Source: Clostridia bacterium (GTDB taxonomy: Bacteria; Bacillota; Clostridia; Oscillospirales; Acutalibacteraceae). Taken from it: a stretch of 29,629 nucleotides of DNA. The position numbers and the translations under genes were made by a program. The stretch is taken from assembly GCA_900752115.1 (NCBI GenBank), contig CAADUC010000114.1, positions 1-29,629 of the forward strand. Direction: 5' to 3'. The notes below the pieces were generated by a model. It did no database searches, was not told the DNA's origin, and saw only the letters and a program-made list of their open reading frames with translations. Every line of letters begins with the position of its first letter. Within the stretch, counting starts at the first letter, position 1. Positions 1 to 7,889 of this stretch are shown piece by piece.

Positions 1-34
1 CAGGAGTGCCGCCGCTGACGCTGCGCCACTCCTG
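1..34. repeat. Inverted repeat (hairpin) at window edge
   Basis: Eight-base arms CAGGAGTG and CACTCCTG enclose a GC-rich centre that can pair partly. There is no T-run on the plus-strand side, and the minus-strand continuation lies outside the window. It could be the terminator of the rqcH operon or of a neighbouring gene, but this cannot be decided here. The remaining bases up to 195 hold no gene or signal that I can support. Confidence 0.4.
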
Positions 35-195
35 CTAGAATTGAATATTCCTACTCAGGGGCTCTTTTTATGCTGTCTGCACAATCTGGGGCGGTTCAAT
101 GGATCCCTTGGGGGCTATTCTTATGGTTGTTTCAAATCATTGTGCGGATTCGTATTGCGCTTTATTTTCCATCGTTTCCTTAATCTTTTTCCCCT

Positions 196-1968
196 TCAGG
201 AATGTTCTTTACTCTCACGCAGACGCTCTGCCGTCTCCTCATCAGGGGTAACATAAACGGTGTTATAATCCACATAAATTACCATACCAGGCTTTGCGCC
301 GTTCGGCTTGCTTACATGGCGCACCTGTGTATAGTCAACCGGTACTTGGGAGGACTCTCTGCCGCGGCTGTGCCACGCAGCAAGCAGAGCCGCCTCCCGA
401 AGAGCCGTCTCGGTCGGTTCTTTCCCCTCGGTGACGAGGATCGTATGCGAGCCGGGGATATTTTTTGTGTGAAACCAGATATCATTGTTGCTCGCCTGCT
501 TCATCGTCAGGCGATCGTTTTGACGGTTATTGCGTCCGACAAGGATCTGGAAACCGTCCGAAGAGCGGAATTTCAGCGGGGCCGCGGCAGCAGCAGGCTT
601 TTGCTTCCCGCGCGGCGCGCGGAGATACCCCTGCCCTGTGAGTTCCTGTCGAATTTCACTCAGATCGCGCTCCGTTTCGGCACGGCTCAGTTCTTCAAAG
701 ACGGAATCGAGATAGACCAGTTCCTCCTCCGCATGGGCAATCTGTTCCGTAAGTTTTTCCTCCGCGGTACGGGCCTTGCGGTATTCCTTGAAATACTTCT
801 GCGCGTTCTGCGTCGGCGTCAGAAGCGGATCCATCTTGATTTTGAGAACAGGCATTCCTTCCTCATAAAAGTTTTCCAGTTCAGCAACACTCTGCCCTTT
901 TTCAAGCCGATAAAGATTTGCGCTGATCAGCTCGCCGCACAAACGAAGCTCTTCGCGCTTCCCGCACTGCTCCAGCTCGGCGCGCTGCTTGTTAATCTTG
1001 TTGGTGAGACGTTCTGAGGTATTTGCAAGCAGCCGCAGCAAATCCTGAGAACGGACACGCATCCGATCAATGCGATCGCGCTCGTCGTAAAAGGCGTCAA
1101 GAAGCTCGGAGCAGGTATCATATTTCCGCACAACGGCGGCAAGCCCGTACTGCTCAATCGGGAAATATGTGAGATCAAGAGGCTTTCCGTCCGGCTTGAC
1201 CGCCATATGCGGCGTACCGGAAACCTCCCGAATTGTGGTAAAAAGCCGATTCAGGAAGAAGGAGAGGCGAAGCCATTGTTCCTCCCCAAGCTGGCCGAGC
1301 TTCCAGTCGCCTCCGTGCGTAACGTGATAAGCAACTTCCCGCGCCACAATCGGAGAAACGCCCTGCAGTGCGTTCAGAATCGCCTTATCAAGCGATGTGC
1401 CCTCCGGAGACGTTTGAATACGGGCAATCGCTTCCTCCGCAGAGACGTCGAGTGCGCAGAGCTTATCCTGCGGAGGCGGAAGCTCGTAGGAAAGGCCCGG
1501 CAGGACAAGGCGTTCCGACGACATTTCCGCATCAACACGCTTGAGCGCATCGATCACTTTGCCCTTTTCGTCAACGAAAACAATGTTGCTGTAACGTCCC
1601 ATAACTTCCGCATAGAGTGAGAGCGTTACGTGATCGCCAAGTTCATTGACCGCATCAAAAACAAGGCGCAGCACACGCTCCAATCCCGGCTGTTCCACAG
1701 CGGTAAGACGTGCGCCCTGCAGGCGCTTGCGCATCAGCATACAGAGCATCGGCGGCTGCGGAGGATTTTCCGGCACAAAGCGCGTGAAATGAATACGCGC
1801 GCTGTTGGCACGGGCAGAAATCAGAAGCTTGAAATGGTCGGTATACGTGCGCAGGAGGAGCACCATCTCCTCCTTGTTCGGCTGGTAGATTTTTTCCACC
1901 CTGGCCTCCAGGGCGTTTTCCTCCAGCTCTCTGCGTATATGGCGCAGAAATGCTCCGTCAAGAGCCAT
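196..1968 (-). CDS. rqcH: RqcH / NFACT family protein (Rqc2 homologue, FbpA-type)
   Basis: A 590-aa protein of usual family length. RqcH binds peptidyl-tRNA-obstructed 50S subunits and directs template-free C-terminal alanine tailing of stalled chains in ribosome quality control; older annotations call it fibronectin-binding protein. Visible parts are the N-terminal NFACT-N domain beginning ALDGAFLRHI, a charged coiled-coil stretch roughly at residues 290-440, and the C-terminal NFACT-R domain with DIWFHTKNIPGSH and later KPNGAKPGMVIYV, both hallmark blocks. An in-frame GTG lies 9 bases upstream, but GGAG sits 8 bases before the ATG at 1968, and the GTG overlaps that ribosome site, so ATG is preferred. 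It is last in the trmK-nif3-methyltransferase-rqcH operon, 23 bases after the methyltransferase stop. Family assignment is firm; the RQC role is inferred from characterised homologues. Confidence 0.95.
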   Translation of the reverse strand: MALDGAFLRHIRRELEENALEARVEKIYQPNKEEMVLLLRTYTDHFKLLISARANSARIHFTRFVPENPPQPPMLCMLMRKRLQGARLTAVEQPGLERVLRLVFDAVNELGDHVTLSLYAEVMGRYSNIVFVDEKGKVIDALKRVDAEMSSERLVLPGLSYELPPPQDKLCALDVSAEEAIARIQTSPEGTSLDKAILNALQGVSPIVAREVAYHVTHGGDWKLGQLGEEQWLRLSFFLNRLFTTIREVSGTPHMAVKPDGKPLDLTYFPIEQYGLAAVVRKYDTCSELLDAFYDERDRIDRMRVRSQDLLRLLANTSERLTNKINKQRAELEQCGKREELRLCGELISANLYRLEKGQSVAELENFYEEGMPVLKIKMDPLLTPTQNAQKYFKEYRKARTAEEKLTEQIAHAEEELVYLDSVFEELSRAETERDLSEIRQELTGQGYLRAPRGKQKPAAAAAPLKFRSSDGFQILVGRNNRQNDRLTMKQASNNDIWFHTKNIPGSHTILVTEGKEPTETALREAALLAAWHSRGRESSQVPVDYTQVRHVSKPNGAKPGMVIYVDYNTVYVTPDEETAERLRESKEHS

Positions 1969-1991
1969 AGGAAACACTCCGTTTCATTCGT

Positions 1992-2747
1992 TCAGATTGC
2001 GGGACAGCCCCAGAAAGCAGCCGTCTCGTTTGGCACACGCAGAACACCGTCCTGCGCGTATTGATCAAACAGCGCACTGAGAGCTTCCAGATAGTCCTCA
2101 TACCCTTCCTCTCCCTGTTTTAGACTGTAAGAAGACGAAAGATTGCGCTGTAAAAATTTTTCTTTGGTATAAAACAGATCGTTCGGTATGTGCAGCACTT
2201 CCGGCTCGCGGCCGAAAAACAGCCGAAGGTTCTCCTCCGTTTTTCTCCAGTTTCCGCCGCTGAAACCGTAAAAGCCCGAACAGTACCGGCGGCAGATATC
2301 CGCGTTCTTCTGCACCGCTTCGTCGTTCTCTCTGCGGCTGTTCCACACGAAAACAGCCAAACCGCCCGGCTTCAAAATCCGCAGACACTCCTGACGGAAT
2401 GCATCCGGATCAAACCAATGAAAGGCCTGCGCCGCCGTGACAAAGGACACACTTGCTTCAGGCAGACCTGTATTCTCCGCCGTTCCGCTTCCAATGGAAA
2501 AGCGATCGCAGGTTTTCAGCTCAAGCTCTGCAGTATGCCGCATATCGCTGTTCGGTTCCACAGCAAAGACCGTGCAGCCCAGCTCCAGCAAAAGGCGGGA
2601 GAAAATGCCGGTTCCTGCTCCGATATCGGCGACACGGGCGCCGCGCATGCCGAGAGAAGCGAGATGTTCGGACAACGCGGCAGGATACCCCGGACGTGAC
2701 GCCTGGTAGACGCCCGCCCGCCCTGAAAAGCGTTCTGTTGTATTCAT
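1992..2747 (-). CDS. Class I SAM-dependent methyltransferase
   Basis: A 251-aa soluble protein with a methyltransferase type 11 fold. Motif I is VADIGAGTGIFS near residue 40, followed by an acidic motif II region (FAVEPNSDM) and the motif around AAQAFHWFD, which resembles the trans-aconitate/ubiE-like group of small-molecule methyltransferases. The substrate cannot be read from sequence. ATG at 2747 is chosen over an ATG five codons upstream because GAGGAGG ends 6 bases before it. It begins 11 bases beyond the stop of the Nif3-like gene and is followed after 23 bases by rqcH, so it is co-transcribed. No link to tRNA or ribosome rescue is visible beyond its position. Confidence 0.88.
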   Translation of the reverse strand: MNTTERFSGRAGVYQASRPGYPAALSEHLASLGMRGARVADIGAGTGIFSRLLLELGCTVFAVEPNSDMRHTAELELKTCDRFSIGSGTAENTGLPEASVSFVTAAQAFHWFDPDAFRQECLRILKPGGLAVFVWNSRRENDEAVQKNADICRRYCSGFYGFSGGNWRKTEENLRLFFGREPEVLHIPNDLFYTKEKFLQRNLSSSYSLKQGEEGYEDYLEALSALFDQYAQDGVLRVPNETAAFWGCPAI

Positions 2748-2758
2748 GTCAATCCTCC

Positions 2759-3532
2759 TCATACAAAACGCGATGGCGCAGCGGACGACACAGCAACGGA
2801 AAATACGACATTCGGAAATGCAGAAGATAGCTTTTCACGCAATGGATCAAGAACAACGGCCTCTGTGTGATAATGGCCGGCCACCACAAGAGTCAGACCG
2901 GCCTCTCGCGCCGCCAACAGCTCGTGATGGTGTGCTTCTCCCGTCACAAAGCCCTGAATTCCCGCCGCCGCGGGATCTGCCGGAAAATATGAGCCGCCCG
3001 CTCCGCTGCAAAGGCCGACTGTATGCACGGCTTTGCTTCCCTCGGTATACTCAACACTCTCACAGCCAAGAACTTTTTTGACATGAAGGGCAAAGGCGCG
3101 CGGTTCCATGGGAGCAGAAAGATCACCGCAAAGACTCTCCGGCAGCCCGGAAGATACATCTGTGCCAAGTGTCCGAATATCAGACAGGCCAAGTCTTTGT
3201 GCCAAACAGGTATTGACCCCGCCAGGTGCAAGATCCAAATTGGTATGAGCACAAATAGCCGCCAAACCGTTCTGTGCCAGAAGCCAAGGGGCGGAACCGG
3301 GAAGCAAACGGCGCAGCGGGTCGAAAATGACCGGATGATGGCTGATAATGAGCTGCGCGCCGCAGCCCGCCGCTTCACGCACCACATCCGGCGTAATATC
3401 AAGGGCCAGAACGGCGCGGCGCACCTCCTCTTTCCCATTTCCGGCCAGAAGCCCGGCATTATCAAAGCTCATCGCCGTGGAAAACGGAGCCCATGCATCC
3501 AGAAAATCATAGACAGCCCGAACCGTTGTCAT
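2759..3532 (-). CDS. Nif3-like dinuclear metal centre protein
   Basis: A 257-aa protein of the NIF3/YqfO family, toroidal hexamers with a two-metal site in each subunit, sometimes annotated as GTP cyclohydrolase I type 2 without strong proof. Metal-ligand motifs are visible: ISHHPVIFDPL near residue 63, AHTNLDLAPGGVN near 95, and GHYHTE near 217. It is the short form, lacking the CutA/PII-like insert that makes B. subtilis YqfO about 370 residues long. Its start overlaps the stop of trmK by 4 bases (ATGA), indicating translational coupling. The trmK-nif3 pair is conserved in Firmicutes (yqfN-yqfO in B. subtilis), which supports both assignments. The biochemical role remains unknown. Confidence 0.93.
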   Translation of the reverse strand: MTTVRAVYDFLDAWAPFSTAMSFDNAGLLAGNGKEEVRRAVLALDITPDVVREAAGCGAQLIISHHPVIFDPLRRLLPGSAPWLLAQNGLAAICAHTNLDLAPGGVNTCLAQRLGLSDIRTLGTDVSSGLPESLCGDLSAPMEPRAFALHVKKVLGCESVEYTEGSKAVHTVGLCSGAGGSYFPADPAAAGIQGFVTGEAHHHELLAAREAGLTLVVAGHYHTEAVVLDPLREKLSSAFPNVVFSVAVSSAAPSRFV

Positions 3533-4245
3533 TCACCAGCACTCCTTTCATCGGCCTCCTGTTCCAGGCGGCAGCAAATAGTTTCCAGATCAGAGGCCTC
3601 CCTCTCCTGCCCCATGCAGCGCAGGCCTCCAACACGCTTTCGCAAAGAAGAGGCTCGCGCAAGCAAATAGTTCCTTCCGTCCGGCGTGGAACCGTCAACC
3701 AATCCGCGATACAGGAAAGCAGGGTCTGCTGCGTTTCGAGAGGCCGTGTCCGGATCGTACCAAACAAGCATGACAGTATATAATCGATTGTCCTCCCGCG
3801 CCGTCTCTTCCCGAAAAACTCCGAAGCCTTCACGGCACAAATATGCACGCAGTTCTTCCGCCGACGTCATCGGCTGGAGAATCAAATGCTTTTCCGGCGT
3901 ACGCAGCCACAGTGCACGGGAGATCAGGCGGGCAATCAGTTCTCCTCCCACGCCCGCCATGACAACGTCGTCGGCTTCCTGCGGAGCGAGGCTGTCGAGC
4001 CCATCGGAGAGGCGGGCCGTGACAAGAGCGTCTACATCGTATTTCTCAATGTTTTGCTTTGCGCTCTGCAGCGGTCCCTCTCGTACGTCCGCCGCTACAG
4101 CGGAACGGATCTTTCCCATCTTTGCCAGCCAGACGGGCAAATACCCGTGATCTGTACCGATATCAGCCAGACGGCAGCCTTGCCGCACCATTGAGGCACA
4201 CAGCCCGAGCCGTGCGCCAAGGCTGAACAGAATCCTTTCTCTCAA
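3529..4245 (-). CDS. trmK: tRNA (adenine(22)-N1)-methyltransferase
   Basis: A 238-aa class I methyltransferase of the TrmK family, which methylates N1 of A22 in the D-arm region of bacterial tRNAs. Motif I is LADIGTDHGYLPVWL, a family signature, followed by AVAADVREGPLQSAKQNI and the VVMAGVGGELIARLI block; the C-terminal part is the expected small helical domain. A GTG at 4260 is in frame, but GGAGG lies 8 bases before the TTG at 4245, and that start also fits the usual TrmK N-terminus, so TTG is preferred. It is the first gene of the minus-strand operon, and the next gene overlaps it by 4 bases. No convincing promoter lies between it and the upstream terminator at 4288-4316, so partial read-through from the DUF1858 gene is possible. 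Confidence 0.92.
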   Translation of the reverse strand: MRERILFSLGARLGLCASMVRQGCRLADIGTDHGYLPVWLAKMGKIRSAVAADVREGPLQSAKQNIEKYDVDALVTARLSDGLDSLAPQEADDVVMAGVGGELIARLISRALWLRTPEKHLILQPMTSAEELRAYLCREGFGVFREETAREDNRLYTVMLVWYDPDTASRNAADPAFLYRGLVDGSTPDGRNYLLARASSLRKRVGGLRCMGQEREASDLETICCRLEQEADERSAGE

Positions 4246-4274
4246 GCCTGCTTCCTCCACTTCAAAACAGCATG

Positions 4275-4316
4275 AAAAGCGGGAAAGAGCCGCCCGGCAG
4301 CACTTGCCGAACGGCT
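4275..4316 (-). terminator. Intrinsic terminator after the DUF1858 gene
   Basis: A 12-bp stem (4288-4299 with 4305-4316) has a 5-base loop. On the minus strand it includes two G-T wobble pairs, so it folds best as minus-strand RNA. It is followed on that strand by a pyrimidine-rich stretch ending in TTTT. It begins 14 bases after the stop of the DUF1858 gene and lies just ahead of trmK. Confidence 0.75.
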
Positions 4317-4330
4317 CCCCTGTCCGCTGT

Positions 4331-4534
4331 TTACTTGTTGGCGATGTGATCGTTCAGCTTCTTCAGAAGCTCGTCCACACTGACACCGTGCACCATGCAG
4401 GCCTGCTCCAACGTTTCCCCGCGGGAAGCCGGGCAGCCCAGGCAATGCATGCCCATCTCGAGAAAATAGGGAGCCGTGGTCGAGTCGAGCGTCAGGATAT
4501 CGCCGATTAATGTGTCTTTCGTAATCGCAGCCAT
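4331..4534 (-). CDS. DUF1858 domain protein (disulfide/redox CxxC type)
   Basis: A 67-aa protein matching the DUF1858 family, also named hybrid-cluster-protein-associated redox disulfide domain. Visible features are the opening TLIGDILTLDSTTAPYF and the CxxC pair Cys31/Cys34 in MHCLGCPASRGETLEQAC. The fold has been likened to small redox or metal-binding modules; no reaction is established. ATG is preceded by GGAGG at 10 bases. A consensus-like promoter lies upstream (4641-4669) and a terminator follows, so it is probably a monocistronic transcript. It is encoded just ahead of the trmK operon with no visible functional link. Confidence 0.9.
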   Translation of the reverse strand: MAAITKDTLIGDILTLDSTTAPYFLEMGMHCLGCPASRGETLEQACMVHGVSVDELLKKLNDHIANK

Positions 4535-4640
4535 CGTTCAGAAACCTCCAAATTTCCGCACCCGAACCGGGGCAAATTGATATCAGGCAAACCGATGAGC
4601 ACTGTCTCCGCAGACATCGCGGTTTCACCAAAACATCCTT

Positions 4641-4669
4641 ATTATAATACCCCGAATCTATTTTTGCAA
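4641..4669 (-). promoter_or_regulatory. Sigma-A promoter for the DUF1858 gene
   Basis: On the minus strand, -35 TTGCAA (4664-4669) and a perfect -10 TATAAT (4641-4646) are separated by exactly 17 bases. The predicted leader is roughly 100 bases long. Confidence 0.75.
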
Positions 4670-4680
4670 TACCGGCGGCA

Positions 4681-4714
4681 GAAAAACAGCCCGGCACGCT
4701 ACCGCGCCGGGCTG
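4681..4714 (-). terminator. Intrinsic terminator after the zinc-ribbon gene
   Basis: Arms CAGCCCGGC and GCCGGGCTG (4706-4714 and 4687-4695) form a perfect 9-bp stem. On the minus strand it is followed directly by TTTTTC. It lies 13 bases beyond the stop at 4728. Confidence 0.9.
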
Positions 4715-4727
4715 CCGTGTTTGTACT

Positions 4728-5003
4728 TTATTCGCCGCGCATATTGGCGAAGCACTCGCTGCAATAGACCGGACGATCCTCGCGGGGCTTGAACGGAACT
4801 CTGGCTTCCTTGCCGCAGTTCGCACAGACAGCGGTATACATTTCACGGTCTCCCTTGGCGGCGTTCTTACGCGCGTCACGGCACGCCTTGCAGCGCTGGG
4901 GCTCGTTTACAAAGCCCTTGGATGCGTAGAACTCCTGTTCACCGGCGGTAAATACAAATTCATTGCCGCATTCCTTGCAGATGAGAGTCTTGTCCTCGTA
5001 CAT
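4728..5003 (-). CDS. Small protein with two Cys4 zinc-ribbon sites
   Basis: A 91-aa protein with two zinc-finger-like sites: Cys9/Cys12 with Cys38/Cys41 (ICKECG ... CKACRDARK), and Cys60/Cys63 with Cys81/Cys84 (CANCGKEARVPF ... VYCSEC). This matches the probable zinc-ribbon family (zf-trcl type), whose function is unknown; similar proteins are common in Firmicutes and Chloroflexi. A longer open frame extends upstream, but ATG at 5003 has GAGG 9 bases before it and gives the family-typical start MYEDKTLICKECG. A strong terminator follows. A weak promoter candidate (TTCAAT, 16 bases, TATTCT) lies just upstream, around 5020-5050. Confidence 0.88.
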   Translation of the reverse strand: MYEDKTLICKECGNEFVFTAGEQEFYASKGFVNEPQRCKACRDARKNAAKGDREMYTAVCANCGKEARVPFKPREDRPVYCSECFANMRGE

Positions 5004-5351
5004 TGTTCTTAACCTCGCTTCAATGATAGAATATTTGCCCGAGACACGGATTGAAACCGCAGCCATGGAAACCCAATACGTTTTGCCGGAACAATAGAAC
5101 GCCGTCCAGACCTTCGCATCAGCCTGCATACCATTTGACGAGCGATCGGAACACAAACTTCCGTACAAACGAAAGTCTATCCTCTTAAACCCGTCTGCCA
5201 TGTACGCCTGGCCGAGCGCTGCCGGAAACGCCAACCGCAACCAACGCGGTGCTTCCTTAAGCTATAGGGCATGTATTGCGCCGATTGTACAGCCTTTAGG
5301 CCACACGATCGGAAAACGCCGTCATAAGAATACCGGCGGAACCATCCCGCC
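5004..5351 (-). other. 348-base gene-free region with several hairpins
   Basis: No coding frame here looks real. On the minus strand it carries, in order after the sigma gene: GGCGG/CCGCC at 5335-5351; a near-continuous 14-bp arm hairpin at 5282-5311 with a TAAA tetraloop, one mismatch and three G-U pairs; ACCGC/GCGGT at 5234-5250; and CGGAA/TTCCG at 5147-5163. The wobble pairs favour a minus-strand RNA. It may be a 3' trailer of the sigma gene, a structured leader of the zinc-ribbon gene, or a small RNA. No known riboswitch was recognised. Confidence 0.4.
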
Positions 5352-5927
5352 TCATTTAGAGAAAAAGCGCTTGAGCTTCCCGCGTGCCCGCTGGAGAGCA
5401 TTGTCCACCGCTTTCTCTGTCGTCTGCATGGTGCGGGCAATTTCCGAATACCCACACCCCTTCAAACGAAGAAGCACAACCTCGCGTTCCATGACGGAAA
5501 GCGTCTGCATAATCTTTTGCAGCAGTTCCTCGTATGCCTCGCTGTCATCGAGGAGCGCTTCAGGATCTGCGCCCGCCCCTGCCGGAAGATTGTGAATTCC
5601 CTCATCCTGATTAATCGAAAGCGGCACTCCCGACAATCCTCGTTCCCTTTCCGCGCGGCGCAGGGCGGTGATCATTCTGTTCCGAATGCAGACATCTGCA
5701 AAAGTGGAGAACTCAGCTTTTTTGTCCTGCCGGTAATAGCGAGCCGCAGAAAGCAATCCAAGAAGCCCCTCCTGCACCAGATCCTCCTCGTCAAGCACTC
5801 CCGACCGAAATCGGACTGCCTTCGCGCGAATGAAGGACATGTACCGTTCTGCAAGCTGCCAAAAAGCCTGTGACTCCCCGCCGCGGATCCTCTCACAGAG
5901 CTCCCTGTCGGACAGAGAAAAAAACAT
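5352..5927 (-). CDS. sigH: Sigma-70 family factor, SigH-like
   Basis: A sigma factor of about 191 aa with region 2 (DEEDLVQEGLLGLLSAARYY, then FSTFADVCIRNRMITALRRAERE) and region 4 (LSVMEREVVLLRLKGCGYSEIARTMQTTEKAVDNALQRARGKLKRFF), and no regions 1 or 3.2. The FADVCIRNRMITA stretch resembles Firmicutes SigH (Spo0H), the transition-phase and sporulation sigma factor; the exact subtype is inference. The ATG at 5984 falls inside the -10 element and is excluded. ATG at 5927 has GGAG 9 bases upstream; ATG at 5948, with a weaker AAGG, would add 7 residues. It is divergent from comM. In many Clostridia sigH lies near secE/nusG, so this location is different. Confidence 0.82.
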   Translation of the reverse strand: MFFSLSDRELCERIRGGESQAFWQLAERYMSFIRAKAVRFRSGVLDEEDLVQEGLLGLLSAARYYRQDKKAEFSTFADVCIRNRMITALRRAERERGLSGVPLSINQDEGIHNLPAGAGADPEALLDDSEAYEELLQKIMQTLSVMEREVVLLRLKGCGYSEIARTMQTTEKAVDNALQRARGKLKRFFSK

Positions 5928-5979
5928 ATTCTTTTTCTCCCTATGCATGAATTGGTTCCCACCTTCTAAGACATACTCT

Positions 5980-6008
5980 ATCATACAGCATTCTGTTTAA
6001 AAAATCAA
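5980..6008 (-). promoter_or_regulatory. Sigma-A promoter for the SigH-like gene
   Basis: On the minus strand, -35 TTGATT (6003-6008), a 17-base spacer and -10 TATGAT (5980-5985). The predicted start near 5973 leaves a 25-45-base leader and rules out the ATG at 5984. Confidence 0.72.
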
Positions 6009-6167
6009 CTTAAAGATCAAAAAAACTACTCTCTATGGACAAGTTTTTACCCTTTTTCTGGGATAAGGAACTTGAAACCGTTTCCAATGAAACAGGTTAT
6101 CCAAATTCCCTGACAGATTTCACCATTATAATTCTTTTGGATAATTATTCCATTCCGCTTACAGCGC

Positions 6168-6173
6168 TATAAT
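6168..6173 (+). promoter_or_regulatory. Probable -10 element for comM
   Basis: A perfect TATAAT lies 37 bases before the comM start codon. No good -35 hexamer sits at 16-18 bases, so an activator or an alternative promoter is possible. A second TATAAT occurs at 6127-6132, also without a clear -35. Confidence 0.45.
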
Positions 6174-6210
6174 AACAACAGCAGATCGCGCTGAGTGGGA
6201 GGAAGACAAC

Positions 6211-7743
6211 ATGGTTTCCAATATTTTCAGCATGGGATTAATCGGCATGGATGCTTATGCCATTAAAATTGAAGCCGATTTGATGACGGCTATTCCGGCA
6301 TTCGAAGTCGTCGGTCTGCCGGACGCTTCCGTCAAAGAATCCCGTGACCGCATTCGGGCCTCCTTCAAGAACGCCGGTTTTGAGTTTCCCCTTGCCCGCA
6401 TCACGGTCAACATGGCGCCGGCTGACAAACGAAAAGTCGGTTCTCTATACGATCTTCCCCTTTTTGCCGCCATTCTCACCGCCTCCGGCCAAATGCCTGC
6501 ACCGGATCCTTCCTGTGTCTTTCTGGGAGAACTTTCCCTTTCCGGCGAGGTACGCGGAGTGCGCGGCGTCCTTCCCATGGCAATCAAGGCGCGGGAAGAG
6601 GGATTCCGCTCCATGTTTGTACCGGCAGAGAATGCACAGGAGGGCGCAGTCGTCAGCGGAATTGATGTTTATCCGGTTCACAACGTCAGGGAGCTGTATC
6701 AGCATATCACAGGAGCACAGCCAATAGAAAAAGCTCTCCCCTGCGACGATTTAACCGCATCCGATTCTCCTCAGCCGGATTTCTCTGAAGTTCGCGGCCA
6801 GGAAGAGGCCAAGCGCGCACTTGAGGTGGCTGCGGCCGGCGGGCATAACATCATGCTCATTGGAAGCCCGGGAACAGGAAAAAGCATGCTGGCCAAACGC
6901 CTTCCCTCCATTCTCCCCGACATGAGCTTTGAGGAAATGGTGGAAACCACAAAAATTCATTCCGTTGCCGGAACACTTCGAAAAGGAGCTTCCCTTGTTC
7001 GGGTACGTCCTTTCCGCTCGCCGCACCACAGCGTTTCCTCCGCTGGCCTTTCCGGCGGAGGAACCATTCCCCATCCGGGAGAAATTTCCCTCGCTCATAA
7101 CGGTGTGCTCTTTCTCGATGAACTGCCTGAATTTGGCCGCGATGCAATGGAAGTGCTCCGCCAGCCAATTGAAGACGGGGTCGTCACCATTTCACGCGCC
7201 AGCGGGAGCATCACTTATCCCTGCTCTGTAATGCTTGTTGCCGCTATGAATCCCTGTCCCTGCGGCTATTTCGGGCACCCCACGCGGGCGTGTACCTGTT
7301 CTGCCAAAGCGGTCAGCCGGTACCTGTCTCGCGTAAGTGGCCCATTGCTCGACCGGCTTGATATTCACGTGGAAGTCCCACCTGTTGAGTTCGATAAGCT
7401 TTCTTCCACGGAAAAGGCAGAATCCTCCGCGGAGATTAAGAAACGGGTCAATGCGGCGCGGGAACGTCAGCGCGAACGCCTGACCGGGACAGGAATCACC
7501 TGTAACGCCAATATCCCGCCACGTTACCTGGCAGAGCTTTGCCGCTTATCCCCGCCTGCCAGAGAACTGCTGCGCATCGCCTTTGACAAGCTGGGGTTGT
7601 CTGCTCGCGCCTACGATCGTGTTCTCAAGGTTTCCCGTACAATAGCAGATCTGGAGGACAGCCGGGATATCCTGCCCCAGCATGCGGCAGAAGCGGTGCA
7701 GTACAGAAGTCTCGACCGCAAATATTGGACCCGCGAACTATAA
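6211..7743 (+). CDS. comM: YifB/ComM family Mg-chelatase-like AAA+ ATPase
   Basis: A 510-aa protein of standard length. In order it has an N-terminal Lon-substrate-like (ChlI) domain (residues 1-165, with FEVVGLPDASVKESRDRIRAS), an AAA+ core with Walker A GSPGTGKS at 218-225 and Walker B GVLFLDELPEF near 299, a Cys cluster in NPCPCGYFGHPTRACTCS (Cys349, 351, 361, 363), and the C-terminal Mg-chelatase helical domain (ARAYDRVLKVSRTIADLE). ComM in Haemophilus is a hexameric helicase promoting branch migration during natural transformation; in Clostridia the role is less tested. GGAGGA lies 7 bases before ATG. It is monocistronic, with a terminator right after the stop. Confidence 0.95.
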   Translation: MVSNIFSMGLIGMDAYAIKIEADLMTAIPAFEVVGLPDASVKESRDRIRASFKNAGFEFPLARITVNMAPADKRKVGSLYDLPLFAAILTASGQMPAPDPSCVFLGELSLSGEVRGVRGVLPMAIKAREEGFRSMFVPAENAQEGAVVSGIDVYPVHNVRELYQHITGAQPIEKALPCDDLTASDSPQPDFSEVRGQEEAKRALEVAAAGGHNIMLIGSPGTGKSMLAKRLPSILPDMSFEEMVETTKIHSVAGTLRKGASLVRVRPFRSPHHSVSSAGLSGGGTIPHPGEISLAHNGVLFLDELPEFGRDAMEVLRQPIEDGVVTISRASGSITYPCSVMLVAAMNPCPCGYFGHPTRACTCSAKAVSRYLSRVSGPLLDRLDIHVEVPPVEFDKLSSTEKAESSAEIKKRVNAARERQRERLTGTGITCNANIPPRYLAELCRLSPPARELLRIAFDKLGLSARAYDRVLKVSRTIADLEDSRDILPQHAAEAVQYRSLDRKYWTREL

Positions 7744-7806
7744 AAACGTCTCTTCCGGTGCCGGAGTACAACGACATTCTTAGGCACCGGCACGTTTAAT
7801 TTTTTT
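7744..7806 (+). terminator. Intrinsic terminator of comM
   Basis: An 8-bp GC-rich stem CCGGTGCC/GGCACCGG (7755-7762, 7783-7790) is extended by AAACGT/ACGTTT (7744-7749, 7792-7797) and followed by a run of seven T. It starts directly at the comM stop codon. Confidence 0.8.
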
Positions 7807-7814
7807 CCAAAAAT

Positions 7815-7875
7815 AAACAGCAGCATCCCTTTCCGCAGCCGGATATGGCTCTGGAAGGATACTGCTGTTTTTTTG
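7815..7875. terminator. Bidirectional terminator, mainly for the XRE gene
   Basis: A long imperfect stem is built from AACAGCAG/CTGCTGTT and inner GC pairs. It is followed by seven T on the plus strand and by TTTATTTTT on the minus strand. It lies 15-20 bases beyond the stop of the XRE gene and backs up the comM terminator from the other side. Confidence 0.8.
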
Positions 7876-7889
7876 TGAAACGGATCATG

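Noticed and set aside
1..34. tRNA-like or terminator hairpin
   Set aside because: There is no cloverleaf and no T-run within the window; kept only as an inverted repeat.
202..1017. Plus-strand open frame opposite rqcH
   Set aside because: Antisense of the NFACT-R and coiled-coil coding region; no domain or ribosome site.
5004..5240. Upstream extension of the zinc-ribbon frame to 170 residues
   Set aside because: The extra 79 residues show no similarity to the family, and the well-placed ribosome site lies before the ATG at 5003.
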